A stretch of 42,682 nt of DNA, taken from the NCBI GenBank assembly GCA_945833925.1, contig CAMAFX010000016.1, positions 1 through 42,682 on the forward strand, read 5' to 3'. Under the pieces are notes generated by a model, which worked only from the letters and a program-made list of their open reading frames with translations, was not told where the DNA came from and did not search any database. The position numbers and the translations under genes were made by a program. Every line of letters begins with the position of its first letter. Within the stretch, counting starts at the first letter, position 1. This DNA is from an uncultured Prevotellaceae bacterium. GTDB taxonomy: Bacteria > Bacteroidota > Bacteroidia > Bacteroidales > Bacteroidaceae. Below are positions 8,424-17,415 of this stretch, in pieces.

Positions 8424-10094
8424 ATGGCAAAAAACAAAACCCCAAAGCAGAATGGTGGTGCAGGCAAGACAGCCGGCACCACCAAATCTGTCTCTTCTGA
8501 AAAGGTGAAAGGCGAGTCTTCCATCAAGAGGCACTTGCCCCTTTTACCTATTCCCGTCATCGTATTCCTTCTTGTATGGGTATGGGCAGCATGGTGGCAG
8601 GGCGACGTTTTCCGTATGGTACGCGAGAACAGTTTCTTCGCCTTCGACAAGACACTCATGACCTACGAAATCAGCAAACCCTACGGAATACTGTGGTGCA
8701 TAGGACGTGTACTGCTCACCACATTCCGCTATCCATGGTTGGGCGGACTTCTGCTGTCGCTCATGCTGACAGCCAGTTGCTGGCTGTTCGGTTATGCGTT
8801 GCGCCTCAAGCCCGTACTGCGATGGATACAGTATCTACCACTGGGAATATTCACAAGCATCTTCACATATCAAGGCTTGAGCAACTACTTCGAAGCCGAG
8901 AGCGGCCATGTGATGGGCATTCCCTTCTGTATTCTGGTAATCCTGCTCGTGTGGGCTATCATAATACGTTCTTTCAGCCGCAAACCAAGTCCGTCCATCA
9001 TCAAAACACCTAAGGACGAGACACCAACACAAAACCACCTACAACTCATTATCGCCATACTGATGCTTGTCATCCCCATGGCATACGCTCACTACGAGCG
9101 TCCCTATGTACGCCCCATTGCAAAGATGCAAGTGGCTATCATAAATCAGGATTGGAAAAAAGTCATTGACGTAGCACACGACAATGCCGAACAGAGTTAC
9201 CGCCCACTGGCAGCCAACTATGCCATAGCACTCGTGCAGACCGGGCAGATAGCAGAAAGCCTGTTCGACATCCGTCTCGACTACGACTCTCTATATATTT
9301 GCGGGTTGAACGGCGACCGTTCAAACGCAGCCAATATGTACGTAATGGAGTGCGACTACCATGCCGGACTCGTAGAAACAGCCTATCATCATGCCATGGA
9401 GAGTATGGCGATGGAGGGTCCCACCGTACGCAACCTCAAGATGCTCTGCAAGACATCGCTCATCCGCAACGAATGGGAGGTGGCAGAGAAGTATCTCACA
9501 ATCATCAACAAGATTCCTTTCGAAGGAGATTTCATTGCGAAATACCAGCCTATGCTTCGTGATACTGCACTCATAAATGCAGACCCCGAAATACAGATGG
9601 TACGTCTTCTCGAACCTGTCCACGACACCTTCGAGAACAGGTATATCCAGCCTGTCTTCCTCGGCTATAACGCCGGACTATACGAGGGCAGAAGCATCAA
9701 TGCGTTGTGGAACAGCCTGATGGTTCACATCTACACCAAGACCATGCAAGACTTCCTGGCTCGCTGTCAGCCATTGCAGGGGTCAACACCACCGACAAGT
9801 GTTGCCCAGGCATTGACCCTCATGGCCAACAAGAACCCCAATCTGCTACAGATGTTCAATGGACTGAACATGTACCAGGGTAGCCTTGTATCCTTCATTG
9901 AAGACACCCGTCAATATATGACCGAGGAGGTGGTGGACACAGGCGTGATAACATCTGCTCAGAATCGCGCATTGCATGCACGCACACTCTTCAGCAAGTA
10001 CAAGGGATACTACCCCTACTACTACTTCTTCGGCAATCTTAAAGCCACAAAGAAGAGAACGACTACAGAATCGTCAAGTGCTGGTGTAAACTAA
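8424..10094 (+). CDS. DUF6057-like integral membrane protein with TPR-like C-terminal half
   Basis: The 556-residue protein starts with a Lys/Gly/Ser-rich cytoplasmic tail (1-38). Hydrophobic helices follow at about 40-58, 85-125, 133-150, 160-185 and 208-223. The remainder (about 230-540) is soluble, probably outside the cytoplasm, and reads as TPR-like helices ('RPLAANYAIALVQTGQIAES', 'EVAEKYLTIINK'). I recognise it as resembling the uncharacterised Bacteroidales family DUF6057, whose function is unknown. It lies 78 bases upstream of a heme-motif PD40 lipoprotein on the same strand, so the two are probably co-transcribed. No TAnnTTTG box is visible in front of it, and the inverted repeat at 8355-8408 lies in its leader. 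Confidence 0.7.
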   Translation: MAKNKTPKQNGGAGKTAGTTKSVSSEKVKGESSIKRHLPLLPIPVIVFLLVWVWAAWWQGDVFRMVRENSFFAFDKTLMTYEISKPYGILWCIGRVLLTTFRYPWLGGLLLSLMLTASCWLFGYALRLKPVLRWIQYLPLGIFTSIFTYQGLSNYFEAESGHVMGIPFCILVILLVWAIIIRSFSRKPSPSIIKTPKDETPTQNHLQLIIAILMLVIPMAYAHYERPYVRPIAKMQVAIINQDWKKVIDVAHDNAEQSYRPLAANYAIALVQTGQIAESLFDIRLDYDSLYICGLNGDRSNAANMYVMECDYHAGLVETAYHHAMESMAMEGPTVRNLKMLCKTSLIRNEWEVAEKYLTIINKIPFEGDFIAKYQPMLRDTALINADPEIQMVRLLEPVHDTFENRYIQPVFLGYNAGLYEGRSINALWNSLMVHIYTKTMQDFLARCQPLQGSTPPTSVAQALTLMANKNPNLLQMFNGLNMYQGSLVSFIEDTRQYMTEEVVDTGVITSAQNRALHARTLFSKYKGYYPYYYFFGNLKATKKRTTTESSSAGVN

Positions 10095-10172
10095 AAGCAG
10101 AAAGACTGCAGAATCACTTGCACTGACAAAGTGTGGTATCGTAACCTGCGACAGAAACTAAAGAAAGAAACA

Positions 10173-11774
10173 ATGAAGAAGATACTATATATATATATAA
10201 TATGTATGGCGTTCATTGCCTGTGGCAAGAAGGCAGAATTGCCCTCACAGTTCACAACGGCACAGGAACAGGCAGTCATATATCCCGATTATCGCGACAT
10301 TGTCATACCATCAAACATTGCTCCGCTCAACTTCTTAGTCAAGGACAACGAGGCAGACGAGTGTGTGGCAGAGTTCAGGGGTGAGAAAGGCAGTATGCTC
10401 GTGGCATCGGGCGACGAACTGACCATCCAGATTGATACGACAGAATGGCGAAGTCTTCTAAGCGAAAACAGAGGCAAGACCATCACCGTAAACATCTATG
10501 CACACCACAACGACGGATGGACGAAATATAAGGAGCACACCCTGACCGTGGCTGAGGAGGACATCGACCCATACCTCTCCTACCGTCTCATCGAGCCTGG
10601 CTACGAACTGTACCGTCAGTTGGGTCTCTACCAGCGTAATCTTACCAACTGGAATGTGCACACCATCTACGAGAACAACCGCACCTTCAGCAACGACGAC
10701 AACCACTGCATTAACTGCCACAACTACAAGAACTACAGCACCGAGCACATGGTATTCCACGTTCGTGCGCAGCATGGAGGAACAATGGTCATCAACGGCG
10801 ACAAGGCAACAAAGATACAGATAAAAGACAGCCTCATCCTGGCATCGGGAGTCTACCCCAGTTGGCATCCAAAGCACAACTGGGTTGCCTTCTCCACCAA
10901 CAAGACCGGTCAGACATTCCATATGTACCACGACGAGAAGATTGAGGTTATCGACGAGGCAAGCGACCTGCTCTTCTATGATGCCGACAAGAACGAGGTA
11001 CGACACATTCTGAACACACAAGACTACCTCGAGACCTTCCCGTGCTGGAGTCCCGAAGGCAACTACCTGTACTACTGCTGCGCTCACGAACCCCAGTTGG
11101 CAGAGGTGCCCGACTCTGCGTCGGCACAGGTTCTGCTACAGCATTACGACAGCATACACTACAACCTCATGCGCGTAACATTCGACGAGAAGACACTGGA
11201 GTTCGGCGAACCAGAGATGGTTGTCGACTGTGCCACACAGGGCAAGAGTATATCAGTGCCTCGTGTAAGTCCCGACGGCAGATACGTGCTCTACACTCTG
11301 GGCGACTACGGCCAGTTCCACATCTGGCACAAGTCGAGCGACCTTTGGGTGAAGAACCTTGCCAACGACACGTGCTACGCACTCAAGGAGGCAAACTCCA
11401 CTGATGTCGACAGCTACCACAGTTGGAGCAGCAACGGCAGATGGATTGTCTTCAGCAGTCGCCGAATGGACGGCAACTACACACGTCCTCACATAGCATA
11501 CTTTGATAAACAGGGTCACGCCCACAAGGCATTCTGCCTTCCACAGGAAGATCCACGCCAGAACATACTCCTGCTGAAAAGTTACAACGTGCCCGAACTG
11601 ACCAAGGACGCGGTAAGAGTAAGCGAGAGCACTCTGCACGAGACAATCTACAACACAGAACCAACATCCGCCAAGTACGTCAAGACGGCACGAAGCACAA
11701 AGACGGGTTTGAAGGATGGCGTTGATGCCGTGACAGGAGCAAGTCCGAAGGCCGGCGCTGTCAGCAAGCAGTAA
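10173..11774 (+). CDS. Lipoprotein with c-type heme motif and PD40/TolB-like propeller
   Basis: The start was set at the ATG at 10173 because it gives a lipoprotein signal (MKKILYIYIICMAFIAC, lipid Cys17). An in-frame ATG at 10131 would add 14 charged residues before it. The 533-residue protein contains C179-I-N-C182-H183, a textbook CxxCH site for covalent heme c. PD40/TolB-like blades follow: 'VYPSWHPKHNWVAFS', 'TFPCWSPEGNYLYYC', 'SVPRVSPDGRYVLYT' and 'SYHSWSSNGRWIVFS'. Such blades usually form a beta-propeller for protein or ligand binding. The combination suggests a periplasmic or surface lipoprotein, possibly redox active. Its partner is probably the DUF6057-like membrane protein just upstream. 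Heme attachment has not been shown; the motif could also bind zinc or be fortuitous. Confidence 0.78.
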   Translation: MKKILYIYIICMAFIACGKKAELPSQFTTAQEQAVIYPDYRDIVIPSNIAPLNFLVKDNEADECVAEFRGEKGSMLVASGDELTIQIDTTEWRSLLSENRGKTITVNIYAHHNDGWTKYKEHTLTVAEEDIDPYLSYRLIEPGYELYRQLGLYQRNLTNWNVHTIYENNRTFSNDDNHCINCHNYKNYSTEHMVFHVRAQHGGTMVINGDKATKIQIKDSLILASGVYPSWHPKHNWVAFSTNKTGQTFHMYHDEKIEVIDEASDLLFYDADKNEVRHILNTQDYLETFPCWSPEGNYLYYCCAHEPQLAEVPDSASAQVLLQHYDSIHYNLMRVTFDEKTLEFGEPEMVVDCATQGKSISVPRVSPDGRYVLYTLGDYGQFHIWHKSSDLWVKNLANDTCYALKEANSTDVDSYHSWSSNGRWIVFSSRRMDGNYTRPHIAYFDKQGHAHKAFCLPQEDPRQNILLLKSYNVPELTKDAVRVSESTLHETIYNTEPTSAKYVKTARSTKTGLKDGVDAVTGASPKAGAVSKQ

Positions 11775-11889
11775 TGAAGAAGTCTTATCAGAAGAAAACG
11801 AGACAAAGCAACCAATAAAAACTAACTAAAGACCCAATGCCTCTATATGGTCTGCCCTATCCAAGGGTATAAGAGAGAGGACGTTAACT

Positions 11890-12681
11890 ATGCGAGTTAT
11901 AATTGAACCAAACTATGCTGAACTTTCACGCTGGGCTGCAGAGTATGTAGCAGCAAAGATTAACGCTGCACAGCCAACAGCAGAGAAACCATTCAAGTTG
12001 GGTTGTCCAACAGGCTCAAGCCCACTTGGTCTCTACAAAAATCTAATCGAACTTTACAAGGCTGGTCAGGTAAGTTTCGAGAACGTAATCACGTTCAACA
12101 TGGACGAATACGTCGGACTTCCCGAGGAGCACCCCGAAAGTTACCACAGTTTCATGTGGACAAACTTCTTCAGTCACATCGACATAAAGAAGGAGAACGT
12201 TCACATCCTTAACGGCAATGCAACCGACCTCGCTGCTGAATGTGCTGCATACGAGCAGGCCATCAAGGACGCAGGTGGCATCGACCTCTTCATGGGCGGT
12301 ATCGGTCCCGACGGCCACATTGCTTTCAACGAGCCATTCAGCTCGCTCCAGAGCCGCACACGCGTGAAGAGTCTTACCACCGACACCATCATCGCTAACA
12401 GCCGTTTCTTCGACAACGATGTAAACAAGGTTCCCAAGACTGCCCTCACTGTAGGTGTTGGCACAGTTATGGATGCCAAGGAGGTGCTTATCGTATGTAA
12501 CGGTCACAACAAGGCTCGTGCATTGCATCACGCTATCGAGGCAGGTGTTTCACAGGAGTGGACTATCTCGGCTCTGCAGATGCACCCACACGCAATCATC
12601 GTTTGCGACGAGGCTGCAACCGACGAGTTGAAGCACGGCACATACAAGTACTTCAAGGATATTGAGAAGGACAATCTCTAA
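11890..12681 (+). CDS. nagB: Glucosamine-6-phosphate deaminase
   Basis: The enzyme converts glucosamine 6-phosphate to fructose 6-phosphate and ammonia in the cytoplasm, the last dedicated step of amino-sugar breakdown. The 263-residue sequence is close to the E. coli length (266) and keeps the catalytic residues at the same numbers: D72 ('FNMDEYVGL'), D141, H143 and E148 ('[11 protein letters not shown]'). The phosphate-binding '[10 protein letters not shown]' is also present. It stands 115 bases after the propeller lipoprotein, with no clear TAnnTTTG box between, and ends at a strong terminator. The partner genes nagA and glmM lie 2 kb away on the opposite strand. Confidence 0.96.
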   Translation: MRVIIEPNYAELSRWAAEYVAAKINAAQPTAEKPFKLGCPTGSSPLGLYKNLIELYKAGQVSFENVITFNMDEYVGLPEEHPESYHSFMWTNFFSHIDIKKENVHILNGNATDLAAECAAYEQAIKDAGGIDLFMGGIGPDGHIAFNEPFSSLQSRTRVKSLTTDTIIANSRFFDNDVNKVPKTALTVGVGTVMDAKEVLIVCNGHNKARALHHAIEAGVSQEWTISALQMHPHAIIVCDEAATDELKHGTYKYFKDIEKDNL

Positions 12682-12757
12682 GTTCTTTAGAACTGAAGTC
12701 TGCGAAATTTTTGTGAAAGTCAACCAAAATTGACGGACGACAGTTATCTTATAAAAT

Positions 12758-12796
12758 AAAGCGGGGAACAGACATCTGCCTGTTCTCCGCTTTTTC
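12758..12796 (+). terminator. Rho-independent terminator of nagB
   Basis: A 14-bp stem, AAAGCGGGGAACAG (12758-12771) with CTGTTCTCCGCTTT (12780-12793), contains one G-T wobble and has an 8-base loop. A T-rich tract follows. It ends about 80 bases after the nagB stop. Confidence 0.92.
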
Positions 12797-12863
12797 TTTT
12801 ATATCTTATCTTGCACTCGAGTAATTCTTTTCTCACCAGAAAGTTTCGTTTACTCTGCGTAGA

Positions 12864-12934
12864 AATATTTTTTCTGCATCAAAAAAAATTTTTTTTCGGT
12901 GCAGAAAAATATTTTTTTCGGTGCAGAAAAAAAA
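12864..12934. repeat. A/T-block palindromic repeat
   Basis: Runs of 6-9 A or T alternate with short cores: TTTCTGCATC, then CGGTGCAGAAA (12897-12907), then CGGTGCAGAAA again (12919-12929). The two exact core copies are spaced 22 bases apart. The first core is an imperfect inverted copy of the others, so nested hairpins can form. The block lies in the convergent gap between nagB and cstA. Confidence 0.65.
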
Positions 12935-12962
12935 TTTTTCACCCTGGAAAAAGGGTGAAAAA
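12927..12962 (-). terminator. Rho-independent terminator of cstA
   Basis: An 11-bp perfect stem (12935-12945 with 12952-12962, core CACCCT/AGGGTG) has a six-base loop. On the minus strand it is followed by eight T (12934 to 12927). It lies about 30 bases after the cstA stop codon. The plus strand lacks a T-run after the stem, so it acts mainly on minus-strand transcription. Confidence 0.85.
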
Positions 12963-12994
12963 AAGTTAACAATAAGACTGTGACGCTGGGGCGA

Positions 12995-14536
12995 TTACTT
13001 TTTCACTCCTCCCTTCCTGAATGTATGAAGCAGGAAGAGAATGGTGAACACGCAGGTCACAACACCACCAATCGCATATCCATAAACATAGTCAAGACCG
13101 AAACCGTTCTCACCGTCTATAAGGATGAAGCAAGAACTTACAGCAAGCATGAAAACAGCAGGGAAGAAAGCGATGAGCCAACTGTTGCGCTGCAAAGCCG
13201 AGCACATATACTCGCTGTCAGTACGACTCCTCTTGTACAGCCAGTGGCTGATAGTGAAGAACGTGAATGTAGCAAGTACCTGGTTGAACCAACTTACGTA
13301 AAGCCACAACACCTTGAAACTGGAAACGTTGAGCATAAGGATGGCAATCAGGAAAAGAGGTACGGATAGAAGAACTCTTCGTGTAATGTTCTGCTGTGCA
13401 AAACCACTGAAATCGGAGGCAATAAGTCGCGCTGCACGGAATGCAGAGCCACCTGTACTCATAGGTGCCGCTACAATACCAAGCACAGCCAGTATCACTC
13501 CAAACTTGCCAAGCCATGTGTTGCATATCATATTGACGAGCGACGCAGGATTCATCTTCTCCGTGCCACAGTTAGTCATAGCATTGTAGAGTTTCTCGTA
13601 TGGCGTGGCGCCAACAATATCAAGTGTATCGACAAACTTGATGGCAGCAGCAGCCCAGATGAGAGCAACCACACCCTCGGTAACCATGGCGCCATAGAAA
13701 CAACGGAGTCCATACTTCTCGTTCTTAATGCAACGTGCCATCATCGGGCTCTGAGTGGCGTGGAAACCACTGCACGCACCACAGGCAATGGTGATGAACA
13801 GACCGGGGAACAATGGGGTGTAGCTGACAGGGTAATGATCGCTGAATGCTTCATCAATTCCTGGTATGTCGCCCGGATTGGTAAAGATGCCCACGCAAAC
13901 CAGAATCGCCATAAGCAACAAGGCAGCACCGAAAAGTGGATATATAGTACCCACCACCTTGCTGATGCTGAATACAGTGACAGCCCCGTAGAAAATGAAT
14001 ATCAGTACCGTCCAGAACAGGTTATTGGTCAGTATGGCACCCATCGTCGTAGCCATAAACTCAGGCGAAAGCATGTCGCGCATAAGCGTCACCATGAGTC
14101 CGGCCGGAATCATGACAAACGACGCACCCACACACAGCATAAGCACCAGTGTAACGATGCGCATTACAAGTCGGCACGATGCACCGAGTTCGTCACCGAT
14201 AATCTCAGGCAACGATGCACCCCTGCGACGCAGGCTAATCATACCAGCCATATAGTCGTGCATTGCTCCGCCCAGAATACAGCCGAAGACAATCCAGAGA
14301 AACGAAGCCGGTCCGTAGAGCATACCCATCAGGGCGCCAAAGATAGGACCGGTGCCGGCAATATTCAGGAACTGAACAGTGTAGACCTTCCATGTGGGCA
14401 TTGGAATGAAATCGTTGCCGTCCTGCATGGTGTAGCACGGAGTCTGTGCCTTTTCGTTCGGACGGAACACCTTGTCCACGAAAGTTCCGTAGACAAAATA
14501 GCCCAGAATGAGGGCGACGAGTGATAACGTAAACAT
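12995..14536 (-). CDS. cstA: CstA-family carbon starvation protein, membrane transporter
   Basis: A 513-residue polytopic inner-membrane protein with a dozen or more hydrophobic helices. The CstA signature region near the start is clear ('NIAGTGPIFGALMG', 'GGAMHDYMAGMISLRRRGAS'). The family imports peptides or, in some relatives, pyruvate during carbon limitation. This is the short form, against about 700 residues in E. coli, and such short versions are usual in Bacteroidetes. It follows nagA on the same strand after 182 bases that contain a repeat cluster and a possible promoter, and it ends at its own terminator. Its placement with amino-sugar genes suggests import of peptides or organic acids during glycoprotein use. 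That link is inference. Confidence 0.92.
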   Translation of the reverse strand: MFTLSLVALILGYFVYGTFVDKVFRPNEKAQTPCYTMQDGNDFIPMPTWKVYTVQFLNIAGTGPIFGALMGMLYGPASFLWIVFGCILGGAMHDYMAGMISLRRRGASLPEIIGDELGASCRLVMRIVTLVLMLCVGASFVMIPAGLMVTLMRDMLSPEFMATTMGAILTNNLFWTVLIFIFYGAVTVFSISKVVGTIYPLFGAALLLMAILVCVGIFTNPGDIPGIDEAFSDHYPVSYTPLFPGLFITIACGACSGFHATQSPMMARCIKNEKYGLRCFYGAMVTEGVVALIWAAAAIKFVDTLDIVGATPYEKLYNAMTNCGTEKMNPASLVNMICNTWLGKFGVILAVLGIVAAPMSTGGSAFRAARLIASDFSGFAQQNITRRVLLSVPLFLIAILMLNVSSFKVLWLYVSWFNQVLATFTFFTISHWLYKRSRTDSEYMCSALQRNSWLIAFFPAVFMLAVSSCFILIDGENGFGLDYVYGYAIGGVVTCVFTILFLLHTFRKGGVKK

Positions 14537-14565
14537 AATAACCTATTGAATTTAAACTATAAAGT

Positions 14566-14699
14566 AGCCAACAAGAGTTAGCCGGATACAACAGAACTAA
14601 CCATAAGCTAACTGGAGCCAACATGAGTTAACGGACAAATGTATGAGACTTTATAAAAAAGGTCTACTGTCCGCTAACTCACGCTAACTCCGGTTAACC
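14566..14699. repeat. Cluster of GCTAACTC/GAGTTAGC repeats upstream of cstA
   Basis: The 8-mer GAGTTAGC or its complement occurs exactly at 14575-14582, 14673-14680 and 14683-14690, with near copies at 14607-14613 (GCTAACT), 14625-14632 (GAGTTAAC) and 14691-14699 (CGGTTAACC). A 19-20 base direct repeat (AGCCAACA-GAGTTA-CGG type) occurs at 14566-14585 and 14616-14634. GAGTTAACGGAC (14625-14636) and GTCCGCTAACTC (14669-14680) form a 12-bp inverted repeat with one mismatch. The cluster fills the nagA-cstA gap. It may be a set of regulator sites or a dispersed intergenic repeat. Confidence 0.7.
14636..14643 (-). promoter_or_regulatory. Possible cstA promoter (-7 box)
   Basis: On the minus strand this reads TACATTTG, matching TAnnTTTG, 100 bases before the cstA ATG and inside the repeat cluster. 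No clear -33 is seen. If real, cstA can be expressed separately from glmM-nagA. Confidence 0.4.
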
Positions 14700-14718
14700 A
14701 CAGATAACTTCCATTATT

Positions 14719-15882
14719 TTAGAACAATGTGTTCTCGACAATAGAACCCATCTGCCAAACGCAACGAACCTTGAGTTTATCGTCAAGAATCAGGATATCA
14801 GCATCCTTACCCCTTTCGAGCGTACCCTTGCGGTCAAGCACTTTCATGATGCGGGCAGGTGTCTCGGAACACATACGCACTGCGTCGGCAAGTGGTATCT
14901 CTGCCATCTGCACTGCCGTACGAACCAGTCGGTCGTTAGTCGCAATCGAACCAGCAAGTGCCGAGCGGTCGGACAACTTACATACGCCGTCTTCGATAAC
15001 CACACGTGGGTCGAAAGCCTTTCCGTCACCTTCCATTGCAGCAACAGCCAGGGCATCGGTGATGAGAGCCATACGCTCTACGCCCTTTATCTTGTAGCAC
15101 ATGCGAAGGATTGTTGGAGGCACATGAATACCATCGGCAACACACTCTACTGTCATGTCATCAATCAGGTATACACTCTCCACCGTTCCCTCGTACTTGT
15201 ACTCACGCTTGTTGTGGAAACCAGGCATAGCGTTGTAGAAATGAGTTACGTGTGTAAAACCAGCCTCCCACGCAGCCTTTACGTCCTGCCACTCTGCTGC
15301 CGTGTGCGCAATACTTGGCAGGATGCCATTGTCAGCGCAATAGCGGCCGAACTGTACAGAACCCGGCATTTCGGGAGCAGCATCCCAGCGCTTCAAGCAT
15401 GGCGAATTCTCCACGATGTGAACATATTCATTGGGGTCGGGGTTCTTGATGCACTCGGGCATCTGCGCTCCTGCCTTCTTCGGGTTCAGGTAATGACCCT
15501 CGAGATGCAGACCGAGGATGGGCGAATTGGGCTGTGCCATCAGTTCGTTACATGTCTCCACGGCACGCTGAATCATAGGCACAGTACTACTCGACAGAGT
15601 TGGGTAGATACTGGTTGTTCCGTACTTGAGGTGCGCCTTCACTGCAGTCTCGAAGGCATCCTTCGTTCCCTCCTGAAAGTCGCGTCCGCCACCGCCATGA
15701 ACGTGCATCTCGATGTATCCGGGCACCACATACATACCACGCGCATCCACAAGATTGGCGCCGATGATGGCAAGGTCGCAGTTTGTTACCTCAAGAATCT
15801 TGTTGTCACGTATGATGACCGAACCATTCTTCATCCATCCCTGTGGAGTCAGAATCTTACCGTTTACTATCTGTGTCAGCAT
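14719..15882 (-). CDS. nagA: N-acetylglucosamine-6-phosphate deacetylase
   Basis: The enzyme removes acetate from GlcNAc 6-phosphate, giving glucosamine 6-phosphate for NagB or for GlmM and cell-wall synthesis. The 387-residue amidohydrolase shows the expected metal and catalytic residues: H60-V-H62 ('EMHVHGGGG'), E129 ('GLHLEGHYLNP'), H193 ('SIAHTAAEW'), H214 ('THFYNAMP') and the catalytic D276 ('ITDALAVAAMEG'). The HxH pair suggests a two-metal site, unlike the E. coli enzyme. It starts 10 bases after the glmM stop and is almost certainly co-transcribed with it. Confidence in the family is high. Confidence 0.96.
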   Translation of the reverse strand: MLTQIVNGKILTPQGWMKNGSVIIRDNKILEVTNCDLAIIGANLVDARGMYVVPGYIEMHVHGGGGRDFQEGTKDAFETAVKAHLKYGTTSIYPTLSSSTVPMIQRAVETCNELMAQPNSPILGLHLEGHYLNPKKAGAQMPECIKNPDPNEYVHIVENSPCLKRWDAAPEMPGSVQFGRYCADNGILPSIAHTAAEWQDVKAAWEAGFTHVTHFYNAMPGFHNKREYKYEGTVESVYLIDDMTVECVADGIHVPPTILRMCYKIKGVERMALITDALAVAAMEGDGKAFDPRVVIEDGVCKLSDRSALAGSIATNDRLVRTAVQMAEIPLADAVRMCSETPARIMKVLDRKGTLERGKDADILILDDKLKVRCVWQMGSIVENTLF

Positions 15883-15892
15883 AGTCTGTTAC

Positions 15893-17284
15893 TTACTTTG
15901 TCATGCTATAAACAACATCCATAATCTTCTTGCCAATCTCGTCGGCAGCCTCCATTGTGCTTGCCTCGCTGTATACTCGGATTATTGGCTCTGTGTTCGA
16001 CTTGCGAAGGTGAACCCACTTGTCGGGGAAGTCAATCTTCACGCCGTCGATGTCGGTAACCTGCTCATTGCTGTACAGTTCCTTAACCTTAAGAAGGATA
16101 GCGTCGACATCGGTTTCAGGAGTGAGGTCGATACGATTCTTTGCAATGAAATAAGGAGGATATGTGGCACGAAGTTGGCTTGTCGTAAGACCAGTCTTAG
16201 CAAGATATGTAAGGATGAGTGCAATACCTACAAGGGCGTCGCGACCTGCGTGAGCCGTAGGATAGATGACTCCGCCATTGCCCTCGCCACCGATGATGGC
16301 ATTTGTCTCTCGCATCTTGGTAACGACATTTACCTCGCCTACCGCAGCGGCATTGTACTGGCAACCGGCATACTTGTTTGTAACGTCGCGCAGGGCACGA
16401 GTAGAAGAGAGGTTGCTGACTGTGTTGCCTGGAGTGTGCTGAAGGATGTAGTCGGCAACAGTCACCAGGGTGTACTCCTCGCCATACATTGTTCCATCCT
16501 CGCAGAAGAGAGCCAGACGGTCAACATCAGGGTCAACAACGAAACCAATGTCGTGTCCGCCCTTCTGCATCAGAGCCTTGATGTCGCCAAGGTTCTTCTC
16601 CAGTGGTTCGGGGTTGTGCTGGAAATCACCTGTTGCCTCGGTATACAGACCTGTCACGGTCTCTACACCCAACTGCTCGAACAACTTGGGCAGAATGATA
16701 CCGCCCACCGAGTTTACTGCATCGAAAGCAACCTTGAAGTGTGCATTTCTTACTGCCTCCACGTCAACGAGGTCCAGACCGAGCACCATGTCGATGTGCT
16801 TCTGGTCGTAAGAATTGTCCTCGATATACTTTCCAAGATGATCTACGTCCGCATACTCAAAGTCCTCTGCCTCTGCTATGCGGAGCACCTCCTCACCCTC
16901 TGCCTTGTTCAGGAACTCTCCATGGTGATTCAGGAGTTTCAATGCGTTCCACATGCGTGGATTGTGGCTTGCTGTGAGGATGATACCTCCGTCAGCCTTC
17001 TCGCCTGTTACGGCTATCTCTGTTGTTGGCGTGCTTGCCAAACCGATGTTTACGACATCGAAGCCCATACCCATCAGTGTTCCACACACCACGTTCTTCA
17101 CCATCTCACCACTGATTCGTGCATCGCGTCCTACAACAATCTTGTTGCTCTTCACCGGACTGGTACGACGAATGATAGTGGCATAAGCACTAGTAAACTT
17201 AACAATGTCTAATGGATTGAGTGTATCGCCTGCACGACCTCCAATAGTACCACGAATACCAGAAATAGATTTTATTAGTGTCAT
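15893..17284 (-). CDS. glmM: Phosphoglucosamine mutase (phosphohexomutase family)
   Basis: GlmM interconverts glucosamine 6-phosphate and glucosamine 1-phosphate on the way to UDP-GlcNAc for peptidoglycan and LPS. The 463-residue protein has the four hallmarks of the alpha-D-phosphohexomutases: the phosphoserine loop 'TASHNP' (S106), the metal loop 'DPDVDRLA', the sugar loop 'GEGNGGVI' and the phosphate-binding 'RKSNTEPIIRVY'. Its position directly before nagA supports the glucosamine substrate over mannose, though a phosphomannomutase remains possible. No TAnnTTTG box is visible in the 131 bases before it, so it may depend on read-through from the sulfatase or on another promoter type. Confidence 0.9.
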   Translation of the reverse strand: MTLIKSISGIRGTIGGRAGDTLNPLDIVKFTSAYATIIRRTSPVKSNKIVVGRDARISGEMVKNVVCGTLMGMGFDVVNIGLASTPTTEIAVTGEKADGGIILTASHNPRMWNALKLLNHHGEFLNKAEGEEVLRIAEAEDFEYADVDHLGKYIEDNSYDQKHIDMVLGLDLVDVEAVRNAHFKVAFDAVNSVGGIILPKLFEQLGVETVTGLYTEATGDFQHNPEPLEKNLGDIKALMQKGGHDIGFVVDPDVDRLALFCEDGTMYGEEYTLVTVADYILQHTPGNTVSNLSSTRALRDVTNKYAGCQYNAAAVGEVNVVTKMRETNAIIGGEGNGGVIYPTAHAGRDALVGIALILTYLAKTGLTTSQLRATYPPYFIAKNRIDLTPETDVDAILLKVKELYSNEQVTDIDGVKIDFPDKWVHLRKSNTEPIIRVYSEASTMEAADEIGKKIMDVVYSMTK

Positions 17285-17415
17285 AAGTGTAAGTATTTAG
17301 TTGTTTGTGTTATTTAAGTTGTTTGAGTTTTTCTTGATGCTTTGGTTTTCTATATATTCTTGATGCTCTATATATTCTATTTGCAATTCGTTGCCATATT
17401 TTAATGCTTCGACTT

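Larger units (their letters stand above)
12682..12994. other. Convergent intergenic region between nagB and cstA
   Basis: These 313 bases contain no gene. They hold the nagB terminator (12758-12796), a block of A/T-rich palindromic repeats (12864-12934) and the minus-strand terminator of cstA (12927-12962). Confidence 0.7.

Noticed and set aside
10131..10172. Upstream start for the heme-motif lipoprotein
   Set aside because: It would place 14 charged residues before a complete lipoprotein signal peptide.
13760..14524. A 254-codon open frame opposite cstA
   Set aside because: Composition is Arg/His/Thr-rich, as expected for the complement of a membrane-protein gene.
15713..17212. A 499-codon open frame opposite nagA/glmM on the plus strand
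   Set aside because: It lies wholly antisense to genes with strong family motifs, has no recognisable domain and no promoter. Codon bias of the true genes explains it.
17340..17395. Repeated CTATATATTC/TTGATGCT motifs between glmM and the sulfatase
   Set aside because: Two short copies in A/T-rich intergenic DNA; no promoter consensus or hairpin, so I could not assign meaning.
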